Part shown: one piece after another, positions 12,001 through 16,684 of the stretch
How the letters are laid out: the number at the start of each line of letters is the position of its first letter
Position numbering within the stretch: the stretch's first letter is position 1
IMG/VR virus record: IMGVR_UViG_3300029263_000817
Span: 1-46,818 of that record
From: a virus
Length of the DNA: 46,818 nt
Strand: one strand, 5' to 3'
The notes under the pieces: model-generated
The model's input: the letters and a program-made list of their open reading frames with translations, nothing else
What the model was told of the DNA's origin: nothing
Databases searched by the model: none
Position numbers and translations under genes: made by a program

Positions 12001-12713
12001 CTTTGGATATGTGCTGAGTCTACAACAAGCTGGCTAATGTAAGCTGAGTCTACATCAAGCTGACTAATGTAAGCTGAGTCTACCATTAAACGAGAGATAT
12101 AAGCAGAGTCTACATCGAGTTGACTAATGTGGGATGAATCAGCTGTAAGTCTTGAAATGTGGGCTGAATCGACATCCAGTTGTCCGATATACGCACTATC
12201 AACGTCAAGCTGTGAGATATATGCGCTATCAACATAAAGTCTTGAAATGTATGCGCTATCAACATCTAAATCGAATATATAAGCAGAGTCAGATGTAAGT
12301 CTTGAAATATAAGCTGAGTCTACATCAAGATTCCAAATAAACGCACTGTCACCAGTAAGTCTTGAAATGTGGGCTGAATCAACATCTAAGTTTTGAATTT
12401 GTGCAGAGTCAGCAACTAATCCATGAATTAATTGATAATCTATTCCTCTTACAGAATCGAGTAATAAAAATTTGTTCCCTACAGCAACGCCAGGTGTACC
12501 TGAGGCCATTAGGGTTGTAAAGAATTCACCGCCAATTGGTGCAACTCTTGATGCCATTTGAGGAACAGTTGTAGAATCAACTGCCGGTCCAATACCGATA
12601 AATAATTTGCCCCCCGCTATACTATCTGCATACGAATATGCAAGTTCGCCAAGTGCTAAACTCGTTGGAGTCGGAATCGAGCCGGATCTTTTAATCTGGA
12701 TTATAGATGCCAT
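1..12713 (-). CDS. Giant repeat-rich tail fibre/adhesin protein (partial, C-terminus off window)
   Basis: One reading frame opens at the ATG at 12713 and is still open at base 1, giving at least 4,237 codons. I followed the frame by hand at both ends and at sample points near 5.3, 5.7, 6.5, 7.2, 8.1, 9.2, 10.0 and 11.2 kb, and it stayed coding. The N-terminus (MASIIQIKRSGSIP...) looks like a phage fibre attachment region. Next come about 18 ten-residue repeats of DSAYIS-L-V type (residues about 88-280), long mixed beta-rich stretches, two blocks of YadA-head-like repeats with NTxIG/GKDN motifs (about 810-1460 and 2600-3100), and a second DSAY array with a nine-residue period (about 3450-3610). 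Looser DSAYV-AR repeats and beta modules close the visible part. It is probably a trimeric host-contact fibre or whisker. A T4-type late box lies about 40 nt upstream. Family membership is inferred from repeats. Confidence 0.88.
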   Translation of the reverse strand, partial: MASIIQIKRSGSIPTPTSLALGELAYSYADSIAGGKLFIGIGPAVDSTTVPQMASRVAPIGGEFFTTLMASGTPGVAVGNKFLLLDSVRGIDYQLIHGLVADSAQIQNLDVDSAHISRLTGDSAFIWNLDVDSAYISRLTSDSAYIFDLDVDSAYISRLYVDSAYISQLDVDSAYIGQLDVDSAHISRLTADSSHISQLDVDSAYISRLMVDSAYISQLDVDSAYISQLVVDSAHIQRLDVDSAHIVDLDVDSAYISRLDVDSAYISQLDVDSAHITIAHIDGALIDSGHSFYHSFGIAHSGEYRGPGTINIDPFPFSNVAGKVNIVGDLNVQGVMTSIQSQTVTIKDTNILLAESAADSAFASGAGITIGGPVGANITWNATRNNWQTNRLLWNKDLEADSAYFKYFAADSGFVDYLKVNRLEFPALNPQGVAFLGADRQLHTDSDFTYDSGIGLQFGKTRGINFGLTIKPGGEVVSYEPAVFKNLRLTDLVAGSVLVSGNLDSVEGGEILYADRTDKYSGNTNGLLLARQLIQDSGYYRVTVDKNTGQLDASGIQVGSYKDRPVLRGVDPNVWYFKDSSQPRDFQGITVSLEGDSFSSSLPINYFRSDVSKDSGAELRRFPGGPGVANDSDVSILIRGLTLQDSSVFEVHKDGTINFTGALMQNGAAFTGGGLFTKEADDDAYYATRDLSATKPFGNYGRVGIGTDKPKQAFEVHGGVFAVKGERAAGAPHGAADPGYNITRSGEYSLTSNLHAAFGVSAATTDTADSASGSRFTFIPGKAATRGGYFSSVGELNWLDVGFQSTAFGLNAKAKGLNAFAVGDSSVADAPNSIALGSKNKIIKANSLFNVLIGAENSDGSPSFPSTYSVGLGHKNAFGGADNVLLGKNNRAGVSRLSNQNVLIGKDNAGDGLGNHIIGQENTAGAAGGSVQAAFVFGYQNTVDATLAFAIGSVNTVSGGGATAIGQNQTVTGNNSVGIGNKGITSGNRSVNFNLRTTTPVAGAGQDLTNTDRFIPGFVQDDELFSIQGGNVSIGRESDMFNPISQGVGNLFVGGNILYGGEIQQLNPEGGAPISANVFVDGGREITMLTPRNIGIGKIDANAALSVRGDIQVDGSFSDFYGPSATDSAIFDSAGGPAGTLYNSMFLYSSKSGVLRAGKIALGEHLNSDLGVTSIGMGEEPYAKGKNSISLGDKNKVGSTRHRRFVETTQLGDGSVAIGKENIIIRDHNYFIGIQNVQDSASLGTENFALGKSNKLGKVGHTQTGDNNLILGKDNTVSGNGSGNVLMGKANLSDSFTEENILIGFSNITQGPLSAAKKSSTNFIFGADNEIYAGKQNTIIGKTNIIKGNNTNTQDNIIIGKDNYLVQDQTAGVNSKSNIIIGKGWSDSHHYIAASGNRQYGNTDGTGGVSENTVFIGGNTFIPTGLSRGVVIMNPLNFNDSGLNLLDSAHIHKGLNNTNVMIGKTANRPYGGIISKATYSTGFNRAYTLDVHGDVNIDSGASLYIGGKHIKDYISGNEATVTVTAAAAAVSSGTVFNTQAYQSGDLSTTSAGQAVSFTISNPGSGAPVVEVNDLSETNGHMLPAAAGAGTGDAVKFQGLTGAGAAALNYVKANDNFFFVKSITLVAGAVGSKRSTFELYTDRACTVAAVPGGAIVVSSSAPLGGYEILNVLAPATFTFDVTPPTNLTVIAAGHGLVAGDAVRFADVNFTPAKVFNSVTYFIDPVTPGTFHLYTDVGLTQALQSSAYLGTPNLTSASVYQKVAATVVAVASPDLAVAGLLSVAGATTLAGDLTTEGDLHFNFSAGTDWTVGPLSFDSHVTRPSGGLLTNMFSLLDSAYVQARVSVDNFWTFTGGALRSYNLPAANLGLGTNPVIINKSLAEADATNANYKETISGTDYHKFKLDVTGRTRIDLPSALNTLISDPASIAAANTQSVDGIKTPIVTTAADGQLVAWPTKEYISKIVNNDYVKDRMNIDSAVIASVVDSSFMKSVISPEYILSHANDSSHFRRSASGNTLFFGGPGHNADTQVAIGADSAPINFGGSRLYVRGDVRADSGFNAGGASVISGFDITPDSNWTFLFSDLTTDSYFVTHLNSTIVPQSTIQNLLLANNDSFMPITITGTPGLDSEYAEVFLVTPKNVLNLALGYDSTKLTKGTLVPGTQNIRESAADWAWANGTAITVRETSIPGHDSIGDSNVVPLVKTHSIDVKNIGLHSVTSTKGNLLQALRLKDSATLFNGSVLTTGIRSILNYTNNGLTEVYVNNVLLDSSGEQWEEASSTQVNIFDSEANRSFKLNDQIKVVTRSKKNTASLIVKGGFTVEGQYDITSPPISLTGNLTQTGPSTFTGATNIIGTTTVKGSTEFDIGNVTINKSLLVKDSATFNKGITVTNAVNQYANINVPMNLKWAARADSDWVVANGGKVWDSADGLAGNLKVGDSSEFYYGPYYAASYDSAKGYNLTDPYVGRSFDSNIMRIVDSTYIGTRLITPWNRVGTSPNRKIYYDEEGAVIIGQQGTVNPTYDTTTRFAMDSGNMLLLSSNVTAVANHPKFGVVPRSNTGGQIGAGGRLMWIPEYGAFRAGYVDGTIAKWDSDEVGLFSQGIGYNALATDYSTAIGYDVQAGKVAYTAAGAKDTGTGGHSTKALAIGYNVDNPATEGVAIGFNVTNTNKKIGSVSIGHTITNTGQTGSSPNGGVGIGKDVAVGTGTSIGREVTTANNASDINAVAIGYKATSGRSAVSIGSDVTAGQFAVVIGKDISSAGTSSVIVGLNSSASNNGVSLGKDVTASNSALGVGLGAIANGNGSIAIGLNVTASGSSSISIGKTNTANGSNAVAIGVSNSVSGSSAFVIGMGNTGISTQAVVMGKSNTNITKSTVIGSSNNAINRFSEIIGFSNHTVDLNVKILGSSNNNITKASKVLGFGNTVIRGSTIFGNNNTQHRNVNVYGSFNTGLGHSSGADGSGGYIFGSGNSVVRGGNIYGTNNTTVRGGDIYGRNNSVEDNGFAFGSDNVISFEGYGFGHANIVGSSTSTAKSFAFGFGNQATNGGVAIGNSSNAAAAGAIVLGNNSISTGLAAIAIGSGMTVSGANSIGISLGNGGGSVTAANTLAILNGNMAIGKNSVGLSYSLDVLGNINTDGSGDYYRQGKRLYNYIQDDVANQAWIRGNANAAYVQSHINTAHYRTSMPASQYFYNDATTNYLYTTAPRVGIKTTTPGYDLDVAGSLNVQSLYWQGDRILDSNQGNQVYLTHQTAQFYIAPDSATAFFDSDYIFARQQNYGFLQGETYQNTINALYINDLIDQNLFLDSQEATDLIDTKIANFAFEKNLFGHASETASTFKMGVATASGFQHALRVGGPTFVGGNLEIGGFGTNFSLSINGAPLQLSSVFEATLAGIIYQKVGQNIGIGVSLPQYQIDVAGDINVSAGKSFRIDGADLLTGVLDSDFINLRVKKDDIIAAGIDSAYVFSIIDSDYVLSIADSAYVTSIIDSAYITNVIDSAYVTNIADSAYITNIIDSAYITNIIDSAYITNIADSAYIKNIADSAYITNIIDSAYIKNIADSAYVTSIVDSAYVFSITDTKYDSAWVLSIADSGWITSIADSAYVLNIADSAYVTGMIDSAHINPITGIGTRAIDFGAYGITYRSTANTTGQLPDASAYPGMVATTTSDNKVRAALGGSWLALPLENTNVSFNTILPTAHETYDLGSPTSAWRDLYLKGNTIHLGGLRLKDSGGTFLATDSLGIATPLDLSGATTKLLSEDSNLYYTDLRVDSNITGKDLDMGSNKILYSNVYSNLADLPAAGDYHGMFAHVHGTGKAYYAHAGAWIDLASGADITTAINNLVDGAPAAMDTLNEFAVALGNDANFSTTITALIGSKLDSDKATILIDSAYVQARVVPSGIDSSAVGAMIDSAYITARASTYDSASALGMIDSAYVQSRSLLIDSAYVQARQSPGTDSAAVEAIIDSAYIAARSGSGTADSSTILGLIDSAYVSARASGGGGGGNFTSEYSTFRFTATAGQTVFTGTATSGGTLVISANGVQVYLNGLHLLKGTDYTVGSTTTITLNVAASLNDDLVVTNIGVAASTLGTVVLGKSLFRDYKYIASVGQTAFTGNDAVGKSLVIDDSDHQVFLNGIRLNRTDDYTAAGNTITLTLAAADSDEIIVQTLTNKSTGGALNAGNISGIGTLIDSGVAALVASAPATLNTLNELAAALGDDAAFSTTVTTSLATKLDNTSSITSLADVHT
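745..1090 (-). repeat. Loose DSAYV-AR repeats
   Basis: Seven or so imperfect units read IDSAYVQAR, IDSAYITAR or IDSAYVSAR with variable linkers containing S/G/P. They follow the nonapeptide array in the same giant reading frame, and look like the same DSAY module spaced by short hinge sequences. Confidence 0.75.
1876..2370 (-). repeat. DSAY nonapeptide repeat array (27-bp period)
   Basis: About 18 in-frame units such as IDSAYITNI and ADSAYVTNI follow each other with a nine-residue (27-bp) step, interrupted once near 1985-2010. The core DSAY matches the N-terminal array of the same protein, but the period is one residue shorter and the flanking residues are T-N rather than S-R/Q-L. Confidence 0.88.
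3379..4900 (-). repeat. YadA-head-like beta repeats, block 2
   Basis: The giant fibre frame here reads as repeating units of 13-16 residues with an xAIGxxxxAxG or xVIGxxN pattern, for example SVSIGSDVTAG, AIAIGLNVTAS and STVIGSSNN. This pattern is typical of the left-handed beta-roll heads of trimeric adhesins such as YadA, and of some phage fibres. The assignment is from the repeat pattern only. Confidence 0.6.
8320..10300 (-). repeat. YadA-head-like beta repeats, block 1
   Basis: A second, more N-terminal block of the same kind: units such as NVLIGKDNAGDG, NIIIGKDN and AFAIGSVNTVSG recur every 13-16 residues through the giant fibre frame. Asn-rich positions next to IG turns resemble the Asn ladder seen in beta-roll adhesin heads. 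Confidence 0.6.
11877..12450 (-). repeat. DSAY decapeptide repeat array (30-bp period)
   Basis: About 18 in-frame repeats of 30 bp encode units such as DSAYISRLDV and DSAHISQLDV near the N-terminus of the giant fibre protein. The DSA core is nearly constant, while Y/H and R/Q alternate. There are no spacers, so this is a protein repeat and not CRISPR. Such regular short units suggest a rod or coiled segment in a trimeric fibre. Confidence 0.9.
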
Positions 12714-12753
12714 GAAATAAACAACCTATCTTTATGCTTCTTTATGTTTTAAC

Positions 12754-12761
12754 TATTTATA
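12754..12761 (-). promoter_or_regulatory. T4-type late promoter box for the giant fibre gene
   Basis: A perfect TATAAATA on the minus strand lies 40 nt upstream of the giant fibre ATG, at the end of the preceding small gene. This is the consensus late promoter of T4-like phages, which needs no -35 element. Confidence 0.75.
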
Positions 12762-12764
12762 TGT

Positions 12765-13001
12765 TTAAAAGGTGTCTCCACCATCAACAACTGCTTCTAC
12801 TATATGCTTTGTAGCTGTCCATCGATCTGTAGCGCTATTGTAAATGATCAAGGTTCCATCTGGAATACCTCCGGCACCAATAGCAGTATCACTCACATCA
12901 CGGAGGCTGTTTCTAATTTTAATTTCTTTGATAGCTGGAAGTGGTGTACCGACTTTGATGTTTTTAACGATAGTGCGGTTTGACGTAATTTTAATTGCCA
13001 T
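12765..13001 (-). CDS. Small fibre-associated structural protein
   Basis: A 78-aa protein placed between a 129-aa virion-type protein and the giant fibre. Its C-terminal half (GGIPDGTLIIYNSATDRW) is the kind of segment seen in phage fibre and adaptor proteins, where 'D-G-T-L-I-Y-N-S-T-D-R-W' precedes the fibre shaft. The start ATG at 13001 is preceded by AGGG that overlaps the TAG stop of the upstream gene, so the two are translationally linked. There are no cysteines and no signal or membrane segment. It may be a stand-alone version of a fibre N-terminal module; exact role unknown. Confidence 0.7.
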   Translation of the reverse strand: MAIKITSNRTIVKNIKVGTPLPAIKEIKIRNSLRDVSDTAIGAGGIPDGTLIIYNSATDRWTATKHIVEAVVDGGDTF

Positions 13002-13012
13002 TTTATTTTACC

Positions 13013-13402
13013 CTACGTTGTTACTTGAGGAGTGAGGGTTAGTTTACCCTCAAGTATTCTTTCAACAACCCCAAGACCTGTGGCACTGTCAGTTCCTTCT
13101 AATTCAACATCATACACATACCGCCCCGCTTTCATACGAGTGGTTTGAGCATTTGTTAGCGATAACTGTAATAGATTTTCTTGGTTTTGAGGATTGAATG
13201 CAGTGATACCAAAAAGTTCTGCAGAATCTGTAGAGTTATAACTCTTTTTGATTTTGCCTCTCATAATATAGTATGAACCAAACTGCCCTGCGTCAGAGTC
13301 CCAATTTATAAGAAGTTTTCTAGTGCCGTCTGGATTCATTAATTCTAATTGAATTACGATATCCGCACCCTGGTCAATTGCTAAATCTTCGTAATGTGCC
13401 AT
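13013..13402 (-). CDS. BppU-like N-terminal-domain virion protein
   Basis: A 129-aa protein whose pattern is typical of small phage tail/baseplate beta-sandwich proteins: an early 'IDQGADIVIQLEL' strand, a middle 'RGKIKKSY' strand, then 'LSLTNAQTTRMKAGRYVYDVEL' and a final 'RILEGKLTLTPQV'. The same order (IDQGS... RGQIR... TALKAGRYVYDLE... ILEG.VTVSPEV) is known from BppU-type N-terminal domains, which hold receptor-binding parts on baseplates. The gene is preceded by two late promoter boxes and leads into the giant fibre gene. Function as a fibre adaptor is inferred. Confidence 0.75.
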   Translation of the reverse strand: MAHYEDLAIDQGADIVIQLELMNPDGTRKLLINWDSDAGQFGSYYIMRGKIKKSYNSTDSAELFGITAFNPQNQENLLQLSLTNAQTTRMKAGRYVYDVELEGTDSATGLGVVERILEGKLTLTPQVTT

Positions 13403-13433
13403 GTATCCCGTTGCCTCTCAATTAGCTTTAAAC

Positions 13434-13441
13434 TATTTATA
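13434..13441 (-). promoter_or_regulatory. T4-type late promoter box (proximal)
   Basis: Perfect TATAAATA on the minus strand, 32 nt upstream of the ATG of the 129-aa virion protein gene and inside the only sizeable intergenic gap on this side of the cassette. Confidence 0.75.
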
Positions 13442-13486
13442 TTGTTTTATGCCAAATAAGTTTTGGAATAATATAAATGTTTAAAT

Positions 13487-13494
13487 TATTTATA
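13487..13494 (-). promoter_or_regulatory. T4-type late promoter box (distal)
   Basis: A second perfect TATAAATA on the minus strand, 53 bp further upstream in the same gap. Tandem boxes suggest strong late expression of the fibre block and separate it transcriptionally from the enzyme cassette. Confidence 0.65.
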
Positions 13495-13498
13495 CCTA

Positions 13499-13527
13499 TG
13501 TACAACTGTCAGTAACTATGGTATAAT
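13499..13527 (+). promoter_or_regulatory. Possible plus-strand sigma70-like promoter
   Basis: TGTACA, a 17-nt spacer and a perfect TATAAT point right, into the enzyme cassette and against its genes. The end of the spacer (AACTATGG) closely matches the spacer end of the minus-strand promoter at 25522-25550 (AACTGTGG). Downstream is a purine-rich GAGGAGGGGG but no ATG, so any product would be a non-coding antisense RNA. AT-rich DNA makes chance matches likely. Confidence 0.35.
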
Positions 13528-13559
13528 AAAGAGTAAGCTTTTGAGGAGGGGGATAGTAC

Positions 13560-14120
13560 CTAACTAATAAATATATCAACCGGAATAGCTAGTCTAAGAT
13601 TAGACTGATAGGTTTTTACTGAATGATACACAAATCCTGGCATAATTATTACTTCGCCTGTCTGAGGTGTATACTCAATAGGGTTAAACATTTCAGCTGT
13701 TTTACCAAAATAACCTCTGTTAGCATTTGCTCTTGGATCGTATGCTACTAGTTCTCCACCCTTATCTACTTCTTCAGCAAGTACATAAAACACTGCAGCA
13801 AATTGAGCTCCGGCATGATTATGAATATTCATTGAATATCCATTGCAAGATCCTGTTAACCAAGAACTAAATTGATAAGACATGTCATTTAGATCACTAT
13901 TAAATACTTCTTTAAAAAATTCTGAATATTTTTCTATAGCCAAATCTTTTAACAAAGGAATCTTATTCGTAAGTAAGCCACCATCGTATTCAGCCTGTGG
14001 TTTCATAACATTAGTATTAAGTAAAACCTCTTGAACTAATTCTTCACACTGATCTGAACTAATTTTAGTTCTATATATTGGTGTCGACCAGCACTGATTA
14101 ATACCAAATTTCAACATCAT
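13560..14120 (-). CDS. Phage-type putative 2OG-Fe(II) oxygenase (HxH variant)
   Basis: A 186-aa protein with the layout of the small 2OG-Fe(II) oxygenase family common in T4-like marine phages (PF13759-like). H100-N-H102 sits where HxD is usual, followed by FYVLAEEVDKGGELVAYDPR, then GEVIIMPGFVYHSV with H166, and R176 in LRLAIPVDIF for 2-oxoglutarate binding. These enzymes hydroxylate or desaturate substrates using Fe(II), O2 and 2OG. The substrate is unknown. It is the last gene of the enzyme cassette and overlaps the gene before it by 23 bp. AAGGA lies just before a double ATG, so the start may be 14120 or 14117. Family members also occur alone in phages, so membership of the modification system is uncertain. 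Confidence 0.8.
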   Translation of the reverse strand: MMLKFGINQCWSTPIYRTKISSDQCEELVQEVLLNTNVMKPQAEYDGGLLTNKIPLLKDLAIEKYSEFFKEVFNSDLNDMSYQFSSWLTGSCNGYSMNIHNHAGAQFAAVFYVLAEEVDKGGELVAYDPRANANRGYFGKTAEMFNPIEYTPQTGEVIIMPGFVYHSVKTYQSNLRLAIPVDIFIS

Positions 14121-14502
14121 AATATCCTTTTATGTCACCGACCATACCGTGAATTACCATCAACGGCCAATCTATATTGTTAAGTACTCTATCGTATATT
14201 TCTTTACTGTTTTCATATGTTTTAAAATGCGGATCATTACCGGCTAAAAGCATTGGATCATTTAACAGATCATAAAAGTCTTCGTTAAAATCTCTACTAA
14301 TCCAATAAGCATAACATATTGCTACAACATAGCTCTTAGCTGGATATAGCCATTCATCTACTTTCTCATTAAAGTGTAGAATAGCATTTTTAATAATGAC
14401 CTCTTGATTATCGTCAAAAACTATTTCTACTTTATTCAAATCATCTGTATGATCTTTATTTAATCTATGATAAACTTCTTGTTTAATCTTCCACTCTTGC
14501 AT
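14098..14502 (-). CDS. Uncharacterised cassette protein, 134 aa
   Basis: I do not recognise this protein. It has a run of aromatic residues (EWLYPAKSYVVAICYAYWISRDF) that could form one buried helix rather than a clear membrane segment. An acidic middle part and a C-terminal WPLMVIHGMVGDIKGYYDVEIWY follow. There is no cysteine pattern for metal or Fe-S binding beyond a single Cys. The ATG at 14502 overlaps the stop of the preceding gene as TAATG, so it is co-translated with the radical SAM genes upstream and with the oxygenase downstream. It may be an accessory or substrate-recognition factor; this rests on position only. Confidence 0.75.
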   Translation of the reverse strand: MQEWKIKQEVYHRLNKDHTDDLNKVEIVFDDNQEVIIKNAILHFNEKVDEWLYPAKSYVVAICYAYWISRDFNEDFYDLLNDPMLLAGNDPHFKTYENSKEIYDRVLNNIDWPLMVIHGMVGDIKGYYDVEIWY

Positions 14503-15242
14503 TAGCAATCATACTCCGATAATAATTGAACTTTATTTAAAAAATTGTAATAAGAACTTGTAATCTTATATTGGTTGTGGAAGAACACCTTTTTAGTTGT
14601 CTCCCAAAGATTTTTTTCTACTAATGGATAACCAAACGAAAATATAACTGCTTCATAATGTGTGTAACTTCTACGCATTTGAATGTTCCAAAACTTTGTT
14701 AGTTCCTCATCGGTGTACGGTTTATCTCTACGGTCTGTAATACTAGATTTTTCAAAGCTATTATCATCATATACTATATGCAATCTTATTCCATCTGCCC
14801 ACCACGGCAACTTTGTTGCTGGTCTTTCAACGGTATTAATTGAATTGTCGTACCAATGTATATTGCAATCTAATTTTGTAACTGCTTTTATGAAGTTAGT
14901 TTTTTGTTCTTTTGTATTAAAGACTACCCCTATATATCGGTATTTAGTATCACTGTGTCCTTGGCAACTAGTAAAGGTTAAATAGCCTTTATTATGTAGA
15001 GCTAACACTGCATCTTTTACACCACTTTCTAAATTGTTATCAATAATATTAGAATACTGACTAACGAAAGAACTAACGTGTTCGCCATGTTCGTCAACAA
15101 ATATCCACGTTCTCCCGTTAGAATTATATTTATTTCCTTTTTTAAACATAGCATAATGATGTCTATCCTCGGCCGTTTTTAATATAGGCAACTCTTCGGA
15201 TTGATATTGATACTCAACTTGTATTTCATATTGACTTTTCAT
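14502..15242 (-). CDS. Uncharacterised protein with SCQGH motif
   Basis: A 246-aa protein from the ATG at 15242, which overlaps the end of the preceding radical SAM gene by 17 bp. Around residues 80-100 it reads NKGYLTFTSCQGHSD followed by a strand YIGVVF. An 'SCxGH' motif after a 'GY-T' strand recurs in small phage and bacterial proteins of unknown role, and loosely recalls the SCSGR signature of Tyw3-type proteins. The rest is hydrophilic with many aromatic residues and no signal peptide. It could be an enzyme or binding partner in the cassette. I cannot assign a function. Confidence 0.75.
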   Translation of the reverse strand: MKSQYEIQVEYQYQSEELPILKTAEDRHHYAMFKKGNKYNSNGRTWIFVDEHGEHVSSFVSQYSNIIDNNLESGVKDAVLALHNKGYLTFTSCQGHSDTKYRYIGVVFNTKEQKTNFIKAVTKLDCNIHWYDNSINTVERPATKLPWWADGIRLHIVYDDNSFEKSSITDRRDKPYTDEELTKFWNIQMRRSYTHYEAVIFSFGYPLVEKNLWETTKKVFFHNQYKITSSYYNFLNKVQLLSEYDC

Positions 15243-16131
15243 GATACCAATCCAATAATCCCCTATATCCATTACAACTATTATCTAAATCTTTGACATA
15301 TCGATAATGCTCTGTTAAACAGTTTCCAAAATATGTACATGAAGCACATATAGGACTTATCATTTCTTCTTTTTCTTTGTTTGTCCAATCAATGTATTGT
15401 TCCCAAGAATCCAATTCAAGAAAGAATTCTTTATCCTCTCTATCAAATTCCAAGACGCCAAACTTTCCGTTAGGCGTGATATATATGTGATCATCTGAAA
15501 ATGCATTATATCGTCCTTTCATTGATTCTATAATTCTGTCTTCATTTACAAATTCAAACTTCATCTTGTCTTTTAACTTAAGCCACTTTATAACAAAATC
15601 TTCAAAATCTTTGTGGGTTACATTATGTGCATTTGCTTGATTAATTGAATACGGTTTAATTTCAACAGACGTAATTGACGAACACATATTCAACATATTA
15701 ATCATTTCAGATGCATCTTTTTCTAGCACCTTTGGAGAAGCTAAAACTAAAACTGCAATAGGCACAGTGCTCATTAACATGTTATTAAAGACAAGTTCTG
15801 ACTTTTCTCTTGCTTCAAAATCATATGATACAGAAAGATACACATCATCATCAAAGAAACCTGGATGCATCATAGAATAATTAGTATTGATGCTAATTTC
15901 ACCTGAATAATATTTTCTTATAATATCTTTAATGCCATAAAAATACGACTTTTTCATTGCACCAACTTCACCGCCATATAGGTCAATATGTTCTATATCT
16001 GGTACTTGAGATAACAACTCATCTAATTTATCAAATGAAATTTGTTTCTGATCACCAAGTTGCTTAGTAGATAGATAACAAAAATCACATCTAAAGTTAC
16101 AAAAATATGAAGGATTAACTGACACTATCAT
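15226..16131 (-). CDS. Radical SAM protein with short SPASM-like C-terminus
   Basis: A 301-aa protein. CNFRCDFC at residues 11-18 is the CxxxCxxC site that binds the catalytic [4Fe-4S] cluster and S-adenosylmethionine, and 'LYGGEVG' near residue 51 is the GGE-type SAM contact. Near the C-terminus C262-x2-C265-x5-C271 and C286 form a shortened SPASM/twitch set, likely holding one auxiliary cluster. Such proteins typically modify peptides. The gene follows a 2OG-Fe(II) oxygenase gene by 19 nt. The 301-aa length is short for SPASM enzymes (usually 350-450 aa), so its exact chemistry cannot be guessed. Confidence 0.9.
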   Translation of the reverse strand: MIVSVNPSYFCNFRCDFCYLSTKQLGDQKQISFDKLDELLSQVPDIEHIDLYGGEVGAMKKSYFYGIKDIIRKYYSGEISINTNYSMMHPGFFDDDVYLSVSYDFEAREKSELVFNNMLMSTVPIAVLVLASPKVLEKDASEMINMLNMCSSITSVEIKPYSINQANAHNVTHKDFEDFVIKWLKLKDKMKFEFVNEDRIIESMKGRYNAFSDDHIYITPNGKFGVLEFDREDKEFFLELDSWEQYIDWTNKEKEEMISPICASCTYFGNCLTEHYRYVKDLDNSCNGYRGLLDWYHEKSI

Positions 16132-16150
16132 TTTGTAGACCTAGGTAATT

Positions 16151-16684
16151 TCATAAAAGTTTAAAACCAAATCTAGCTGTATATCTTTCTATATTTTTCC
16201 AATCATAAGGCTCTATTTTATGTTCAACAGTTGGATTCAATTCATTAATAATTGCTAAATTTCCTTTCTTTGGATAGTAAAAGTATTCGTTATATTTATT
16301 TTTTACGCAAAGAGGACCAGTCTGTAATGTGTTAAAATAATATAGACAAATAAAATCTATGTCTTTATACATGCCATCAATATCATCACCACCAGTTTTG
16401 TCATAGTGGTATACAGTATTTCCATCATGTTGACCTTTATTTAATTTATGTTCAATCAACTCAACTGGTCCGAATTCAGGCTCAAGCAGTATGTTAGAAA
16501 TTATAGTTGCGGCATTAATTAGAATTGCATACTCAAATGGATAATTTTGCAATAGGAATTTCTTTGTTTGTACAAAATCATCTATAAGCCTTTCATCCTC
16601 AAATATATTAGTTTCTATATTGTCCATTAACTTAATAATATCTTTATTATTAACAACTATATGAAAATCATCTTTTAAATTCAT
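16151..16684 (-). CDS. 2OG-Fe(II) oxygenase-like protein C
   Basis: A 177-aa protein with H93-Y-D95, then FICLYYFN, a 'YYPKKGNLAIIN' turn, H155 in PTVEHKI and an arginine in RYTARFGF. This is the HxD...H...R order of prolyl-hydroxylase-type 2OG-Fe(II) oxygenases. It shares layout (HxD, hydrophobic YYxN, PKxGxL, EHK, R-x5-FxF) with the oxygenases at 17715-18209 and 18480-18986, so the three look like divergent copies. The ATG overlaps the stop of the upstream radical SAM gene (ATGA), suggesting a coupled radical SAM/oxygenase pair. Substrate unknown; a peptide in this cassette is the natural guess. Confidence 0.78.
   Translation of the reverse strand: MNLKDDFHIVVNNKDIIKLMDNIETNIFEDERLIDDFVQTKKFLLQNYPFEYAILINAATIISNILLEPEFGPVELIEHKLNKGQHDGNTVYHYDKTGGDDIDGMYKDIDFICLYYFNTLQTGPLCVKNKYNEYFYYPKKGNLAIINELNPTVEHKIEPYDWKNIERYTARFGFKLL

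Noticed and set aside
11877-12450. CRISPR-like short repeats
   Set aside because: Repeats are contiguous, in frame and without spacers; they code DSAY units.
14683-14985. 100-aa plus-strand open frame
   Set aside because: Lies opposite the SCQGH gene, low-complexity hydrophobic reading with no ribosome site.
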